Notes: generated from the sequence alone by a model not told the origin. A DNA stretch of 64,000 bases from Pseudomonas sp. Teo4 (GCF_034387475.1 NZ_JAXCIL010000002.1:1426001-1490000), one strand, 5' to 3'. Numbered from the stretch's first letter, positions 26,129 through 37,396 are shown. A program made the numbers and translations.

Positions 26129-26567
26129 GGATGGACTCCTGTGATTTTATCTTCGGGTTCGCGGGGTCTCCGGGCTTTCTCAGGGTCCGGTAGACCAGGC
26201 CTGCAGAGGGCAGGTTGCGAGGCCGTGCAAAACGAGTCGCCTGATAATCCTCCAGCGTCGGGTAATCGCCTACTGGTGGGGTCGTAACCAGTACGGAACG
26301 GGTCGCATCCAGTATCGGCGACGTCGTTTATGGATTTCTCCACCCCACCGGCCGCGTTTTTGCGTCACAAGGCCGCTTGAAAACGGCGTGCCGACGGCTA
26401 AATCGGCAGCGGCGCTGCTGGGCAAAAGTACGTCGGTTGCAGACGGCGAGGGGAGGCATAAAAGCCCGATGATGCGTGCATTCGTGGCGGCTCGCAGCTT
26501 CAGCCTAGCAGTTGCCCCGCCCTGCGCATGGCGCGCAGAGACAAGCCCAGCAAGAGGTGAATCGACA
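26129..26567. other. Divergent control region of cbcXWV and serine dehydratase
   Basis: The 439 bases between two divergent operons of the GbdR-type regulon must carry both promoters and probably activator sites. No gene is seen. I cannot assign a specific operator by eye. Confidence 0.5.
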
Positions 26568-27943
<1,376 letters not shown>

Positions 27944-28335
27944 TGCGCTGATTTCGAACTATCGTGAGCACTGCGCCCCGTTTTGGGGCGTAGTTTTTGG
28001 AAGTACCGGCTGTCGGCTGTCGCACTCAGTGTGGGTATTGTCGGTGACACTCAAATGTGTCGCTTCTGGGCAACCTACCCAACCGTGCTACCGTTTTGCT
28101 CAGCAGTTACACGCAAAGGCGCTGGCACGCCTGTTTGCGTTTTTTCACAAGCTCACACGAAGCGCCTGATTTGCCGAAAGAAGACGTCGTTTTTGGTTTT
28201 TTTGGATGCGCGTTCAATTTCCGGCACGCCGTTTGCGTTGAGTTTGGCAAAGCCCCTGCATGACGAATGGGGGCATTAACAAGAAATCAGTGCTCGCCTG
28301 AGGCACACCCTGCATTTGTGTGAGGAGAAATCGCG
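27944..28335. other. Upstream region of gbdR, no gene seen
   Basis: 392 bases, less GC-rich than the flanks at 28140-28230. It contains the promoter of the regulator gene. No RNA gene or strong terminator is visible. Confidence 0.5.
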
Positions 28336-29442
28336 ATGACGTCGTACACCTCCGGGAACCCAACCCAGAACCGCACAGCCCCACAGTCCATCGGTTTTCT
28401 CCTGCTGGACAATTTCACCCTGATTTCCCTGGCATCGGCTGTCGAGCCGCTGCGCATGGCCAACCAGCTCTCCGGTCGCGAGCTGTATCGCTGGCACACA
28501 CTGACGGTCGATGGCGGCCAGGTGTGGGCCAGTGACGGCTTGCAGATCACCCCGGATGCGGCCATCAGCAACGCACCGCCCATGGACACCGTGATCGTCT
28601 GCGGTGGCGTTGGCATCCAGCGTTCGGTGACCCGCGAGCATGTCACTTGGCTGCAGGCCCAGGCCCGCCAGTCGCGCAGGCTTGGCGCAGTGTGTACCGG
28701 CAGCTGGGCGCTGGCCTGTGCTGGCCTGCTCGACGGCTTCGATTGCAGCGTGCACTGGGAATGTCTGGCGGCCATGCAGGAAGCTTTCCCGCGCGTGAAT
28801 ATGAGCACGCGCCTGTTCACCCTCGACCGTAACCGCTTCACCAGCTCTGGCGGTACCGCACCGCTGGACATGATGCTGCACCTGATCAGCCGCGATCACG
28901 GTCGCGAACTGTCTGCAGCGATTTCCGAGATGTTCGTCTACGAGCGCATCCGCAACGAGCAGGATCACCAGCGCGTGCCGCTCAAGCACATGCTGGGCAC
29001 CAACCAGCCGAAGTTGCAGGAAATCGTCGCGTTGATGGAAGCCAACCTGGAAGAGCCGATCGACCTGGACGAGTTGGCGGTCTATGTGTCGGTGTCGCGA
29101 CGTCAGCTCGAGCGTTTGTTCCAGAAGTACCTGCACTGCTCACCGTCGCGCTATTACCTCAAGCTGCGGCTGATTCGTGCGCGGCAGCTGCTCAAGCAGA
29201 CGCCGATGTCGATCATCGAAGTGGCGTCGGTGTGCGGTTTCGTTTCCACGCCGCACTTCTCCAAGTGCTACCGCGAGTACTTCGGTATTCCGCCGCGTGA
29301 CGAGCGCGTCGGTTCCAATACCGCTCAACAGGTGGCGATGATGCCGATTCCGCAGGCCATGACCCTGTCGCCACACAGCGGGCCGATGGCGGCGCTGAGC
29401 CAGGCGCGTAATGAGTCGACCTTTGCCAGTGTGAGGCTCTGA
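28336..29442 (+). CDS. gbdR: Transcriptional activator GbdR (GATase1-like/AraC)
   Basis: This 368-residue regulator has a DJ-1/PfpI-like amidotransferase sensor domain (about 18-205, e.g. IGFLLLDNFTLISLASAVEPLRMAN and GAVCTGSWALA) and an AraC-type DNA-binding domain (about 230-325, ELAVYVSVSRRQLERLFQKYL and VCGFVSTPHFSKCYREYFG). In P. aeruginosa GbdR senses glycine betaine and dimethylglycine and activates the catabolic genes found throughout this window. GAGGAG precedes the ATG. It lies next to sdaA and cbcXWV, as in other pseudomonads. Confidence 0.95.
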   Translation: MTSYTSGNPTQNRTAPQSIGFLLLDNFTLISLASAVEPLRMANQLSGRELYRWHTLTVDGGQVWASDGLQITPDAAISNAPPMDTVIVCGGVGIQRSVTREHVTWLQAQARQSRRLGAVCTGSWALACAGLLDGFDCSVHWECLAAMQEAFPRVNMSTRLFTLDRNRFTSSGGTAPLDMMLHLISRDHGRELSAAISEMFVYERIRNEQDHQRVPLKHMLGTNQPKLQEIVALMEANLEEPIDLDELAVYVSVSRRQLERLFQKYLHCSPSRYYLKLRLIRARQLLKQTPMSIIEVASVCGFVSTPHFSKCYREYFGIPPRDERVGSNTAQQVAMMPIPQAMTLSPHSGPMAALSQARNESTFASVRL

Positions 29443-29448
29443 TACCAC

Positions 29449-29537
29449 GCTTTTCGCGGGTGAACCCGCTCCCACAGGTCCACCACCGTCATTGAGGCAG
29501 GTGGTGGACCTGTGGGAGCGGGTTTACCCGCGAAAAG
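29449..29537. repeat. REPIN hairpin with about 38-bp arms
   Basis: Two CGCGGGTGAACCCGCTCCCAC-type REPs are fused by a paired spacer (AGGTCCACCACC against GGTGGTGGACCT), leaving a loop of about 12 bases. It lies between convergent genes. Confidence 0.85.
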
Positions 29538-29556
29538 GTCAGTGAATTTAGAAGGC

Positions 29557-29814
29557 TCAAGCCCGCTTGTTGAAGCTGGCCAACGCCGGCAACAGTTGCT
29601 TGTCGATGGCCTGGCGCACCGCCGGCAGGATCGTCGCGCTGCCGGTGTACATCTGTTCGACCATGCCTTTCAGTGCCCGGGCGTTGGGCTCGGTCAAACC
29701 GCGTACCACCGCCTCGCAAGCCTGTTCGGCTGTGGCCCCGGCGGGGATGTCGAACCCGCGCGCGCGCAGGTGGCCTGCCAGGTCGTCCTGATCAATCAAA
29801 TCCGCATGCATCAT
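29557..29814 (-). CDS. Conserved small hypothetical protein
   Basis: This 85-residue acidic-to-neutral helical protein (MMHADLIDQDDLAGHLRARGFDIPAGATAEQACEAVVRGL, then VEQMYTGSATILPAVRQAIDKQLLPAL) has no membrane segment or known catalytic motif. I do not recognise a function. It stands convergent with gbdR, and its start lies opposite an accessory gene insertion to the right. Confidence 0.7.
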   Translation of the reverse strand: MMHADLIDQDDLAGHLRARGFDIPAGATAEQACEAVVRGLTEPNARALKGMVEQMYTGSATILPAVRQAIDKQLLPALASFNKRA

Positions 29815-30158
29815 GGTTGTAGTCCTTGTTTGCTGCTGTGATCGTCAACCGATTCTGTGACGAGCAGCGCAAGGCGGCAAGGACAGAATGTCGCAATGGC
29901 TGCTTTGGCTAAGAACAGGTCGTTCCCGGCTAAATCCCCGAGTCGGGAAGTCAGCACACTGGTCTCATTCACGGTACCAGAGGGTTTGGTCACCCTCGCT
30001 CACACACAGTGGATGTTGCTCGCTCTTGGCCCCGGACGCTCACGGCTTTCCGGGGTTATTTTTTCCTCGGTAGCCGTGCTTTCCCTAGAAGTTCTGCGAG
30101 TTGGCGTACATGACGCCAGCTGATTAATTCGTCTCCTGTTTTCCACAGGAGCTAATTC
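29815..30158. other. Gene-free stretch with an orphan terminator
   Basis: No credible CDS is seen in the 344 bases between two divergent genes. It contains a plus-strand terminator at 30030 with no gene in front of it (listed separately). Confidence 0.5.
30030..30065 (+). terminator. Orphan terminator or attenuator upstream of protease gene
   Basis: CCCCGGA pairs with TCCGGGG around a twelve-base loop and is followed by TTATTTTTTCC. It lies 94 bases before the protease ATG on the same strand, with no coding sequence before it. Confidence 0.65.
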
Positions 30159-32056
30159 ATGAAACGTATTCTTTCTTTGTCTTTGTTGGGCGCGACGATG
30201 CTGATGTCCTCATGGTGCTACTCATCTTCGCAAGATGCGGAAGGTGCCGAGCAGCTGTTTTCGATCGCGTCTAAACGCAGTTTGCCGTCAGAGGCCACTA
30301 AAGGCTATTTGCAAAACTTGGTCGAAGCCCCGCCAGCCAAGACGTCTTGTTGGTCGATGTGAAGCCAGAGCTGATACACAAAGATACCCAGGAGCTGGCA
30401 GTAACATTGCCCAACGGCAAGACGGCCCGCTTTGAGGTGAGGACCTACAATGAACTTCCCGAGGGTATGGAAGGCTGGGTGGGTTATCGGCCGTCTTCAG
30501 ATGAGCTTGGGATCGACCCGTTGACTTACCTTTCGATTATCCGTCAGGGCGAAAAATTGGTCGCGGACATCGTCGTTGAAGGGCAACCCTACCAACTGGA
30601 GTATCTGGGGCGAACACACATGCCCTTGTGACGGTGGACGAATCCAAGATCCCGCCGGAGGGTGACACTGTGCAAGGCAGAGAGATCGCCAAGTCGGTGG
30701 TGACACAAGCAGGTAGTGCTCAGACGGCTCACAGTGTCATTCGCATACTGTTCGTCACAACCAAACAGTCAAGGGCGAATTATTCTTACCCTGAGTTGAT
30801 TGTGTCGCTTGGGTTGCAAAGCGTGAACGAGGTGATGAAAAACAGCAGGATCAACATTACCGTTGAGTCGGCCGGGATTTACCATGCGAATTATGACGAG
30901 TCGGGGAAAAATTATTCCCAGTTGCTGGAGGATCTGGCTAAGAATATGAAGGATGTTGCCCAAGCCAGGGAAGGCCTGCTTGCAGACTTGGTGTCCATGA
31001 TAGTCATCAATAAGGAATGGCGTGGATTGGCCTATTTAGCCCCTCCAAGAGACTAGCGTACAGTGTGATTACCAATATTCCGAGTTTGGCCCATGAAATC
31101 GGGCACAATTTTGGTATGCACCACGATTTTGGGAACGACAAAATGAAAGAGGCAGGAAAGCTTCTTACATTCATGGCTATCAGCATACAAGAAAACCCCT
31201 GTTTCGCACTCAGATGTCTTATGACTGCCCGGATAATAGCTGCCCCAGAATTCCATATTTCTCTAACCCTCGTGTGACACATAACTTTATTCCAGTGGGT
31301 ACCGTCAAGGACCACGACGTGGCACGGGCGATAGAGGAACGGCGTAGCATCGTGGAGAATTTTTATTCATCCCCGGCCGCTGCGGCCAAGGTTCAGCTAT
31401 TCGAAGGTGCAAATTTCAAGGGCAACATGTGCGAGCTGTACATCGAGAAAGGTAAGACAGTTATTGTCAAGGACAGCCTCTGCCGTGAAGTGACGACCTC
31501 GCGCTCAGTGAAAGTAGTGAACTTTGAACGCGGTAACCAGTTTTGCCTGAGCAACACTGACCATTCACGGCAACGCTGCGTTTCTGGCGATTACAAGGGA
31601 AATTTCGAAATTGCCAATTTTGATCTCGGAAGCCCATTGCCAAGTGGCCTGAAACGCAGTGCCAAAGGCTACCCGATGAACGGCTCAGTTACTGAGATGA
31701 GCTACAAAAAAACCGACGAGACTTTTGTGCGACTTTATGGCGGGGATAACTACACCTCTTTGCTGTGCACGGTGACAGTCGGGCAGGGGAGCGCCAAGAC
31801 CCCCAATACCGAAAGGCAATGCCCCTCGAATGTCGGTAGAGCGCGGTCAGCACAAGTCATTGGTTTTGACGGAAGCAAATTGTGTTTCGTAAACGCGGAC
31901 GCAACCCGCAAACATTGCTATACCGGTGATTACCGGGGCGATTTCGGTATCGCAAATTTCGACCAGTACCCGTTGGTACTTCCTAATGGGCTCAAGGCGA
32001 CAAGAGGCGGCTACATGAACGGCAATGTCCGTCTTATCTCGAAGGGTGTGGAATGA
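30159..32056 (+). CDS. Secreted metzincin-type zinc metalloprotease with duplicated Cys domain (four frame breaks)
   Basis: After restoring four single-base losses (near 30337, 30609, 31052 and 31142) the gene encodes about 633 residues. The N-terminus is a signal peptide (MKRILSLSLLGATMLMSSW). Near the middle stands HEIGHNFGMHHD, the metzincin zinc site HExxHxxGxxHD, preceded by LVSMIVINKEW..GLAYL, as in reprolysin-like bacterial proteases. The HGYQH..PLFRTQMSYDC segment follows. The C-terminal 215 residues contain two similar units of about 105 residues. Each has a FEGANFKG- or YGGDNYTS-type start, a CLSN/CFVN motif and a GDYKGNFEIANFD/GDYRGDFGIANFD motif. The substrate is unknown. Base composition is lower in GC than the neighbours, and the gene interrupts the catabolic cluster, suggesting acquisition. 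GGAG precedes the ATG. Confidence 0.8.
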
Positions 32057-32116
32057 TACCGTTGTTCCATTTCAAACGCCGTGGCGCGGACGATTGAGAA
32101 CGCGTGGATAATCTAC

Positions 32117-32164
32117 AAACGCATCAGGCCAAGTCAGGATAATGACTGGCCTGATGCGTTTTTT
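32117..32164 (+). terminator. Strong terminator between protease gene and cdhB
   Basis: A stem of about 18 pairs (AAACGCATCAGGCCA.GTCA with TGAC.TGGCCTGATGCGTTT) with a six-base loop is followed by TTTT. The A-rich left side could also serve the convergent cdhB transcript. Confidence 0.9.
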
Positions 32165-32634
32165 CAGCGCGCGATCTTAATCACGCGGCTAACACAGGCT
32201 GACAACGGTAGCGTGCCCTGGGCGTCCAGTAGCTGTTGCAGCCGGGCAGTGGTCAACACGCCAAATGCCGTGGACTTCGGCCCCGCCAGGTCCACATGCA
32301 AGAGCATCTGTTCACTGGCTGCCAATGCTTCGTCAAACCCTGCGCGGTGAAGGCTGTGGTACAGGTGCAGGCGCTTGTGGTCGAAGCCGATGATGTGTGT
32401 CTGCACCCACACTTCGGTGCCCAGCTTCACCTCATGCAGGTAGTTGATATGCGCTTCCAGGGTGAACAACGAATGCCCACTCTGCCCACGTGCGTCGGCA
32501 TCCAGGCCGATGCGCTCCATCAGCGAATCGGTGGCGTAGCTGAAGATCAGCAGGTAGTAGGCATCGCGCAGGTGGCCGTTGTAGTCGACCCAGTCCTCCT
32601 GGACAGGGGTGCGGTAGGTGATCAATGCGGGCAT
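32164..32634 (-). CDS. cdhB: Betainyl-CoA thioesterase (hot-dog fold)
   Basis: This 156-residue 4HBT-type thioesterase begins MPALITYRTPVQEDWVDYNGHLRDAYYLLIFSYATD, where the D-Y-N-G-H-L motif carries the active-site Asp region of the hot-dog fold. In the carnitine pathway it hydrolyses betainyl-CoA to glycine betaine. It lies ten bases after cdhA on the minus strand. Together with cdhC and cdhA the operon order cdhC-cdhA-cdhB matches other pseudomonads. Confidence 0.9.
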   Translation of the reverse strand: MPALITYRTPVQEDWVDYNGHLRDAYYLLIFSYATDSLMERIGLDADARGQSGHSLFTLEAHINYLHEVKLGTEVWVQTHIIGFDHKRLHLYHSLHRAGFDEALAASEQMLLHVDLAGPKSTAFGVLTTARLQQLLDAQGTLPLSACVSRVIKIAR

Positions 32635-32644
32635 TACGTTGTCC

Positions 32645-33607
32645 TCAATCGCTGAAAGCCATGCCGTGCCGGGTTTTGCTGCTCTTCACCGCATCCAGTA
32701 CGGCCAGCAGGGTGTCATCACGATAGCGCTCCAGCGCGGCGATGCTGCGCTCGCCCAACTGCTCGGAGGTCCGTCGACCACGTCGTCGATCAGCTTGTCG
32801 GTCAGCTCTGGTGCGGGCAGGTAGGTCCAGGGCAGTTTCAGCGCCGGTCCGAACTGGGACATGAAGTGGCGCATGCCGGCATCGCCGCCCGCCAGGGTGT
32901 AGGTCAGGAACGTGCCCATGAACGACCAGCGCAGGCCTGCGCCGAAGCGAATCGCGTCGTCGATCTCGCCTGTTGTGGCCACACCGTCGTTGACCAGGTG
33001 CAGGGCCTCGCGCCACAGCGCTTCGAGCAGGCGGTCGGCGATGAAGCCGGGCACTTCCTTGCGCACATGCGGCGGGCGCATGCCCAGCGCGGTGTAGATG
33101 GTTCTTGCAGCCTCGATGGCTTCTGGCGCAGTGCGGTTGCCGCCCACGATCTCGACCAGCGGCAGCAGGTACACCGGGTTGAAGGGGTGGCCCACCACGC
33201 AACGCTCTGGGTGGGTGGCCGACTCGTAGAACTCGCTGGGCAGCAGCCCCGAGGTGCTGGAGCCGATGATGGCGTCCGGTTTGGCTGCGGCGCTGATCTT
33301 GGCATGCAGTTCGAGCTTCAGGTCGAGGCGTTCTGGGGCGCTTTCCTGGATGAAGTCGGCGTCGCGAACGCACTCTTCGATGGTCGCGACAAACTTCAGA
33401 CGTTCCTGCGAAGCGCCAGGCGCCAGGCCTTGTTTTCAAGTGCCGGCCAGGCATTGGCGATGCGCTTGCGCAGGGCCTGCTCGGCGCCGGGGCCGGGTCC
33501 CAGGCGATGACATCCAGGCCGTGGGCGAGGGCACGGGCGACCCAGCCGCTGCCGATCACGCCGCTACCGAGGGCGGCGAAGGTCTTGATTTCGGTGATGA
33601 AGGGCAT
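32645..33607 (-). CDS. cdhA: L-carnitine dehydrogenase (three frame breaks)
   Basis: This 3-hydroxyacyl-CoA-dehydrogenase-like enzyme oxidises L-carnitine to 3-dehydrocarnitine with NAD. The Rossmann motif [17 protein letters not shown] is near the start. [41 protein letters not shown] carries the conserved His, and the C-terminal helical domain has [23 protein letters not shown]. One base is missing near 33490 (CCCCGGCG), 33436 (GAAAAC) and 32771 (GACGGACC). Restoration gives 321 residues, the expected length. Confidence 0.92.
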   Translation of the reverse strand: MPFITEIKTFAALGSGVIGSGWVARALAHGLDVIAWDPAPAPSRPCASASPMPGRHLKTRPGAWRFAGTSEVCRDHRRVRSRRRLHPGKRPRTPRPEARTACQDQRRSQTGRHHRLQHLGAAAQRVLRVGHPPRALRGGPPLQPGVPAAAGRDRGRQPHCARSHRGCKNHLHRAGHAPAACAQGSARLHRRPPARSAVARGPAPGQRRCGHNRRDRRRDSLRRRPALVVHGHVPDLHPGGRRCRHAPLHVPVRTGAETALDLPARTRADRQADRRRGRRTSEQLGERSIAALERYRDDTLLAVLDAVKSSKTRHGMAFSD

Positions 33608-33629
33608 GTCGATCTCCTTAGGGTCGGTA

Positions 33630-34514
33630 TCAGCGGCGCTTGAGGTTCATTTTTGCCCGGCCTTCTGCCGGGGTGAGCACGCGGGCGCCCATGCGGGTGA
33701 TGATTTCGGCTGCCCGCTCGACCAGTTGGCCGTTGCTGGCCAGCACGCCACGGTCCAGGTAGAGGTTGTCTTCCAGGCCCACGCGCACGTTGCCGCCGAG
33801 CAATACCGCCTGCGCGGCCATGGGCATCTGCATGCGGCCAATGCCGAAGCCAGCCCAGGTGACGTTGGCGGGCAGGTTGTCGACCATCGCCTTCATGGTG
33901 GTGGTGTCGGCCGGCGCGCCCCATGGGATGCCCAGGCACAGCTGGAACAGCGGGTCGTCGAGCAGGCCCTCTTTCATCATCTGCTTGGCGAACCACAGGT
34001 GGCCGGTGTCGAAGATTTCCAGTTCGGCCTTTACGCCCAGTTCGGTGATGCGTTTGGCGCCGGCGCGCAGTTGAGCGGGGGTGGAAACGTAGATGGCGTT
34101 GCCGTCACCGAAGTTGAGGGTGCCGCAGTCGAGTGTGCAGATTTCCGGGAGCAGAGCCTCGACATGGGCCAGGCGCTCCAGCGGGCCGATCAGGTCGGTG
34201 CCTGGGCCGAACTCCATGGGCGATTCGCCAGGGCCGATTTCCAGGTCGCCCCCCATGCCGGCGGTGAGGTTGACGATGATGTCCACATCGGCTTCGCGAA
34301 TACGCTCCATGACTTCGCGGTAGAGGTTCACGTCGCGGCTGAAGCGGCCAGTCTCTGGGTCGCGGACGTGGCAGTGGACCACGGTGGCGCCGGCTTTGGC
34401 GGCTTCGATGGCGGATTCGGCGATCTGCTTGGGCGTGACCGGGACCAGGTGGCTCTTGGCAACGGTGTCGCCAGCGCCGGTGAGGGCGCAGGTGATGATG
34501 ACGTCGTGGTTCAT
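33630..34514 (-). CDS. cdhC: Dehydrocarnitine cleavage enzyme (BKACE/DUF849)
   Basis: This 294-residue beta-keto acid cleavage enzyme swaps the 3-dehydrocarnitine chain with acetyl-CoA to yield betainyl-CoA and acetoacetate. Family landmarks are [10 protein letters not shown], the zinc-binding HCHVRD at about residues 47-52 and the later [27 protein letters not shown]. It is the first gene of cdhCAB, 22 bases before cdhA, with caiX further upstream on the same strand. Confidence 0.93.
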   Translation of the reverse strand: MNHDVIITCALTGAGDTVAKSHLVPVTPKQIAESAIEAAKAGATVVHCHVRDPETGRFSRDVNLYREVMERIREADVDIIVNLTAGMGGDLEIGPGESPMEFGPGTDLIGPLERLAHVEALLPEICTLDCGTLNFGDGNAIYVSTPAQLRAGAKRITELGVKAELEIFDTGHLWFAKQMMKEGLLDDPLFQLCLGIPWGAPADTTTMKAMVDNLPANVTWAGFGIGRMQMPMAAQAVLLGGNVRVGLEDNLYLDRGVLASNGQLVERAAEIITRMGARVLTPAEGRAKMNLKRR

Positions 34515-34547
34515 GGTGTGGTGTTCCTCGGGATGTTCGTGGTGGCC

Positions 34548-34636
34548 TTATCGCCGGCAAGCCGGCTCCCACAGGGTTTGCGCAGAACCCTGGTTCGGTG
34601 AGTACCTGTGGGAGCGGGTTTACCCGCGCAAGGGCC
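34548..34636. repeat. Mixed REP pair (GCCGGC type facing CGCGGGT type)
   Basis: The left copy at about 34548-34575 is the ATCGCCGGCAAGCCGGC type, and the right copy at about 34607-34636 is the GCGGGTTTACCCGC type. They are inverted with respect to each other over their shared CCCACA ends. Confidence 0.8.
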
Positions 34637-34639
34637 GAA

Positions 34640-35584
34640 TCAGTTGGCGGTAAGGTTGAGGTTCTCGGCGGCCGGCTTGCCGTCGAAGGTGGTCACACCT
34701 TCAAGCCAGCGGGCCTTGTCCTCGGGGTGGTCTTTCAGCCACTGGCGGGCTGATTCCAGCGCATCCTTGTGGTCGAGCAGCGGCTGCGTCATGCGGCTCT
34801 CGTCCTCGGCGCTGAAGTTCAGGTTGGCCAGCAGGCGGTGGGCGTTGGGGCAGCGTTCGGCGTAGTCGGGTGCGGTGACGGTCCACACGGTGGCACGGCC
34901 TTCGTCTGGCCCCAGGGCATCCTGGCTGTCACCCAGGTAGACCATGTCGATGTTCACGTTCATCGGGTGCGGCGCCCAGCCGAAGAACACCACCGCTTCC
35001 TTGCGTCGCACGGCGCGGTCGACAGCGGCGAGCATGCCGGCCTCGCTGGACTCGACCAGTTGGAACTTGCCCAGGCCGAACTGGTTCTTGGCGATCATGG
35101 CCTTGATCTGGGTGTTGGCGCCCGAACCAGGCTCGATGCCGTAAATCTTGCCGCCCAGTTCTTTCTCGAACTTGTGGATGTCGGCGAAGCTTTTCAGGCC
35201 CTTGTCGGCCAGGTATTTGGGGACGGCCAGGGTGGCTCGTGCGTCTTCCAGGCTGGGCTTGTCGAGCACCTTGACCTGGTTGGCATCGACGAACGGGGTG
35301 ATGGTCTGGGTCATGATCGGGTTCCAGTAACCCAGGAACATGTCCAGGCGTTTGTCGCGGATGCCGGCAAAGATGATCTGCTGCGAGGCACTGGTCTGCT
35401 TGGTCTGGTAACCCAGGCCATCGAGCAGCACTTGCGCCATGGCGCTGGTGGCGATGACATCGGTCCAGTTGACCACGCCGAGGCGCACGTTCTTGCAGGC
35501 TGCGGGCTCTGCGGCGTAAAGCGGGGTAACGAGGGTGCTGCTCAGGGCAAGGGACAACAGGCTGCGGCGGATCAAGCTGTGCAT
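34640..35584 (-). CDS. caiX: Periplasmic carnitine-binding protein
   Basis: This 314-residue OpuAC-type binding protein probably delivers carnitine to the CbcWV core. The signal peptide is MHSLIRRSLLSLALSSTLVTPLYA. The mature protein starts AEPAACKNVRLGVVNWTDVIATS. Ligand-site-like segments are GYWNPIM and FFGWAPHPMN. I start at 35584, preceded by GGAGAG. The open frame extends 137 codons further but without a signal. It is divergent from cdhR. Confidence 0.93.
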   Translation of the reverse strand: MHSLIRRSLLSLALSSTLVTPLYAAEPAACKNVRLGVVNWTDVIATSAMAQVLLDGLGYQTKQTSASQQIIFAGIRDKRLDMFLGYWNPIMTQTITPFVDANQVKVLDKPSLEDARATLAVPKYLADKGLKSFADIHKFEKELGGKIYGIEPGSGANTQIKAMIAKNQFGLGKFQLVESSEAGMLAAVDRAVRRKEAVVFFGWAPHPMNVNIDMVYLGDSQDALGPDEGRATVWTVTAPDYAERCPNAHRLLANLNFSAEDESRMTQPLLDHKDALESARQWLKDHPEDKARWLEGVTTFDGKPAAENLNLTAN

Positions 35585-35731
35585 GGTGGCTCTCCAACGG
35601 CAGTGCATATTGTTATAGGGGCCGGTCTCTCTGGACCGTGTGCTTAAGCTACGCGGGTGGCACACTGGAAAATCGCACGCTGGCGACCAACACTTGCACC
35701 CAGGCGACCTGCCTCCATCAGAGAAACCTCG

Positions 35732-36676
35732 ATGTCGCAAACAATCCAGTTCCTCCTGCTTCCAGGTTTTTCGGCCATGGGCTTCATCAGCGCGTTGGAG
35801 CCGCTGCGCGTGGCCAACCGCTTTCGAGGGCCGCAGTATCAGTGGCGGGTGCTGAGCCTGGACGGTGGCGCGGTGCAGGCGAGCAACGGCATGTCGGTCA
35901 ATGCCGATGGGGCGCTGGGCGACGAGCCGCGCGGGCAGATGCTGCTGGTAGTGGCAGGGTTCGAACCGTTGGCGAGTTATGGTCCGGCCTTGCACCAGGC
36001 GCTACGGCGTCTGGACCATGAGGGAGTGATTCTGGGCGGCATCGACACCGGCGCCATGGTGCTGGCTGAGGCGGGCTTGTTGGATGGGCATCGGGCGACC
36101 TTGCATTGGGAGGCGCTGGAGGCCTTCAAGGAGCGTTATCCACGATTGCAGGCCACGCAGGAACTGTTCGAGATAGACCGCCGGCGAATTACCTGCGCGG
36201 GTGGCACCGCATCGATCGACCTGATGCTCGACCTCATCGGCCAGGCCCATGGAAGCGAGCTGGCGGTGCAGGTGTCCGAACAGTTCGTGCTGGGGCGTAT
36301 CCGTCCGCGACAGGATCACCAGCGCATGCAGATAGCGTCGCGCTACGGCATCAACAACAAGAAGCTGGTGAAGGTGATTGGCGAGATGGAGCGCAACACC
36401 GAGCAACCGCTCAACACGCAAGTGTTGGCCGATGCGGTGCAGGTGACTCGTCGGCAGCTGGAGCGACTGTTTCGCCTGCACCTGGACGACACGCCCAGTG
36501 GCTTCTACCTGAGGTTGCGATTGGACAAGGCGCGGCAGTTGTTGCGTCAGACCGACATGAGCGTGCTGGAGGTAGGGGTGGCGTGCGGGTTCGAATCGGC
36601 GTCGTATTTCACCCGGTGTTATCGGGCAAGGTTTGAGCGGTGCCCGCGGGAGGACCGGCGGGCAGTGGTTGCTTAG
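35732..36676 (+). CDS. cdhR: Carnitine catabolism regulator (GATase1-like/AraC)
   Basis: This 314-residue activator has the same domain plan as GbdR: an amidotransferase-like sensor (IQFLLLPGFSAMGFISALEPLRVANRF; GGIDTGAMVLAEAGLLDGHRATLHWE) and an AraC DNA-binding domain (VLADAVQVTRRQLERLFRLHL; VACGFESASYFTRCYRARF). It is divergently placed against caiX-cdhCAB, consistent with carnitine-dependent activation. I use the ATG at 35732. The longer frame from 35657 lacks a binding site. Confidence 0.93.
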   Translation: MSQTIQFLLLPGFSAMGFISALEPLRVANRFRGPQYQWRVLSLDGGAVQASNGMSVNADGALGDEPRGQMLLVVAGFEPLASYGPALHQALRRLDHEGVILGGIDTGAMVLAEAGLLDGHRATLHWEALEAFKERYPRLQATQELFEIDRRRITCAGGTASIDLMLDLIGQAHGSELAVQVSEQFVLGRIRPRQDHQRMQIASRYGINNKKLVKVIGEMERNTEQPLNTQVLADAVQVTRRQLERLFRLHLDDTPSGFYLRLRLDKARQLLRQTDMSVLEVGVACGFESASYFTRCYRARFERCPREDRRAVVA

Positions 36677-36712
36677 GGCCGCTGCGCTGGGGCGCGAAGC
36701 GGTCCTGGGGTA

Positions 36713-37113
36713 TTACTGCTGCCCAATGGACTGCAAGTACTCGGAGCGGTCATCGCTACGCTGCGCCACACAGGTATCCCACGCCGCCTGGAATGCTTTG
36801 CTGCCCGGCTTCTCGGCATAGGTCTCGACCTTGCAATCGGCATCGCGCAACTGCGTCCACAAGGTTTCCGCCGCCTGGAAGCGTGCGGTCAGGGCCTGCA
36901 CCTTGTCGCCTTCATCCGGGTACTGGTCGCGGATACGCTGGATGAGATCATCGAACGCCGCCTGCAACTCCCGTTCTGCCGTCTGCTTGTTGAAGGCAGC
37001 GCATTCATAGGTCTGCTGGTCGTTTTCGACGTTGTCACACGGCGTGCTTTCTTCTTCGCCGGCGTGGGCGCCATCGCAAAGGCCATCAGAACCAGCCATG
37101 CCATTGATTTCAT
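36713..37113 (-). CDS. LprI/DUF1311-type periplasmic protein (one frame break)
   Basis: This is a small secreted protein of about 133 residues of the lysozyme-inhibitor LprI-like (DUF1311) family. The signal peptide MKSMAWLVLMAFAMAAHA starts at 37113 after GAGGAG. The domain follows with CDNVENDQQTYECAAFNKQTAERELQAAFDDLI, where the paired cysteines and helix pattern are the family signature. One G is missing near 37069 (GGCGCCC where GGCGGCCC gives MAAHAGEEE). The role is unproven. Some relatives inhibit lysozyme. Confidence 0.78.
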
Positions 37114-37396
37114 CCGTTTTCTCCTCAACCGGCTGACGAATCGCAGCGATTCTCGCTCAGCCCACGTCTGTGCGATAGCTCCTGACGAAATGTTCATAAA
37201 AGGCCGGCGAATGTCGTTATCGAGACTGGCTCTCATCGCCAGACGGCGCGCCAGAGCGTGCCATGTCGCGCATTGACGCTTTCGGCAAACCCCCTGTCGT
37301 TTTTGCATCGGGGCGCCTCGGGCTGCAGGCATATGCTGGCTCCAAAGCGCCGACACAAGGTTTGGCGCGAGCCAACTCAATAAAGGGGACAGCCTG

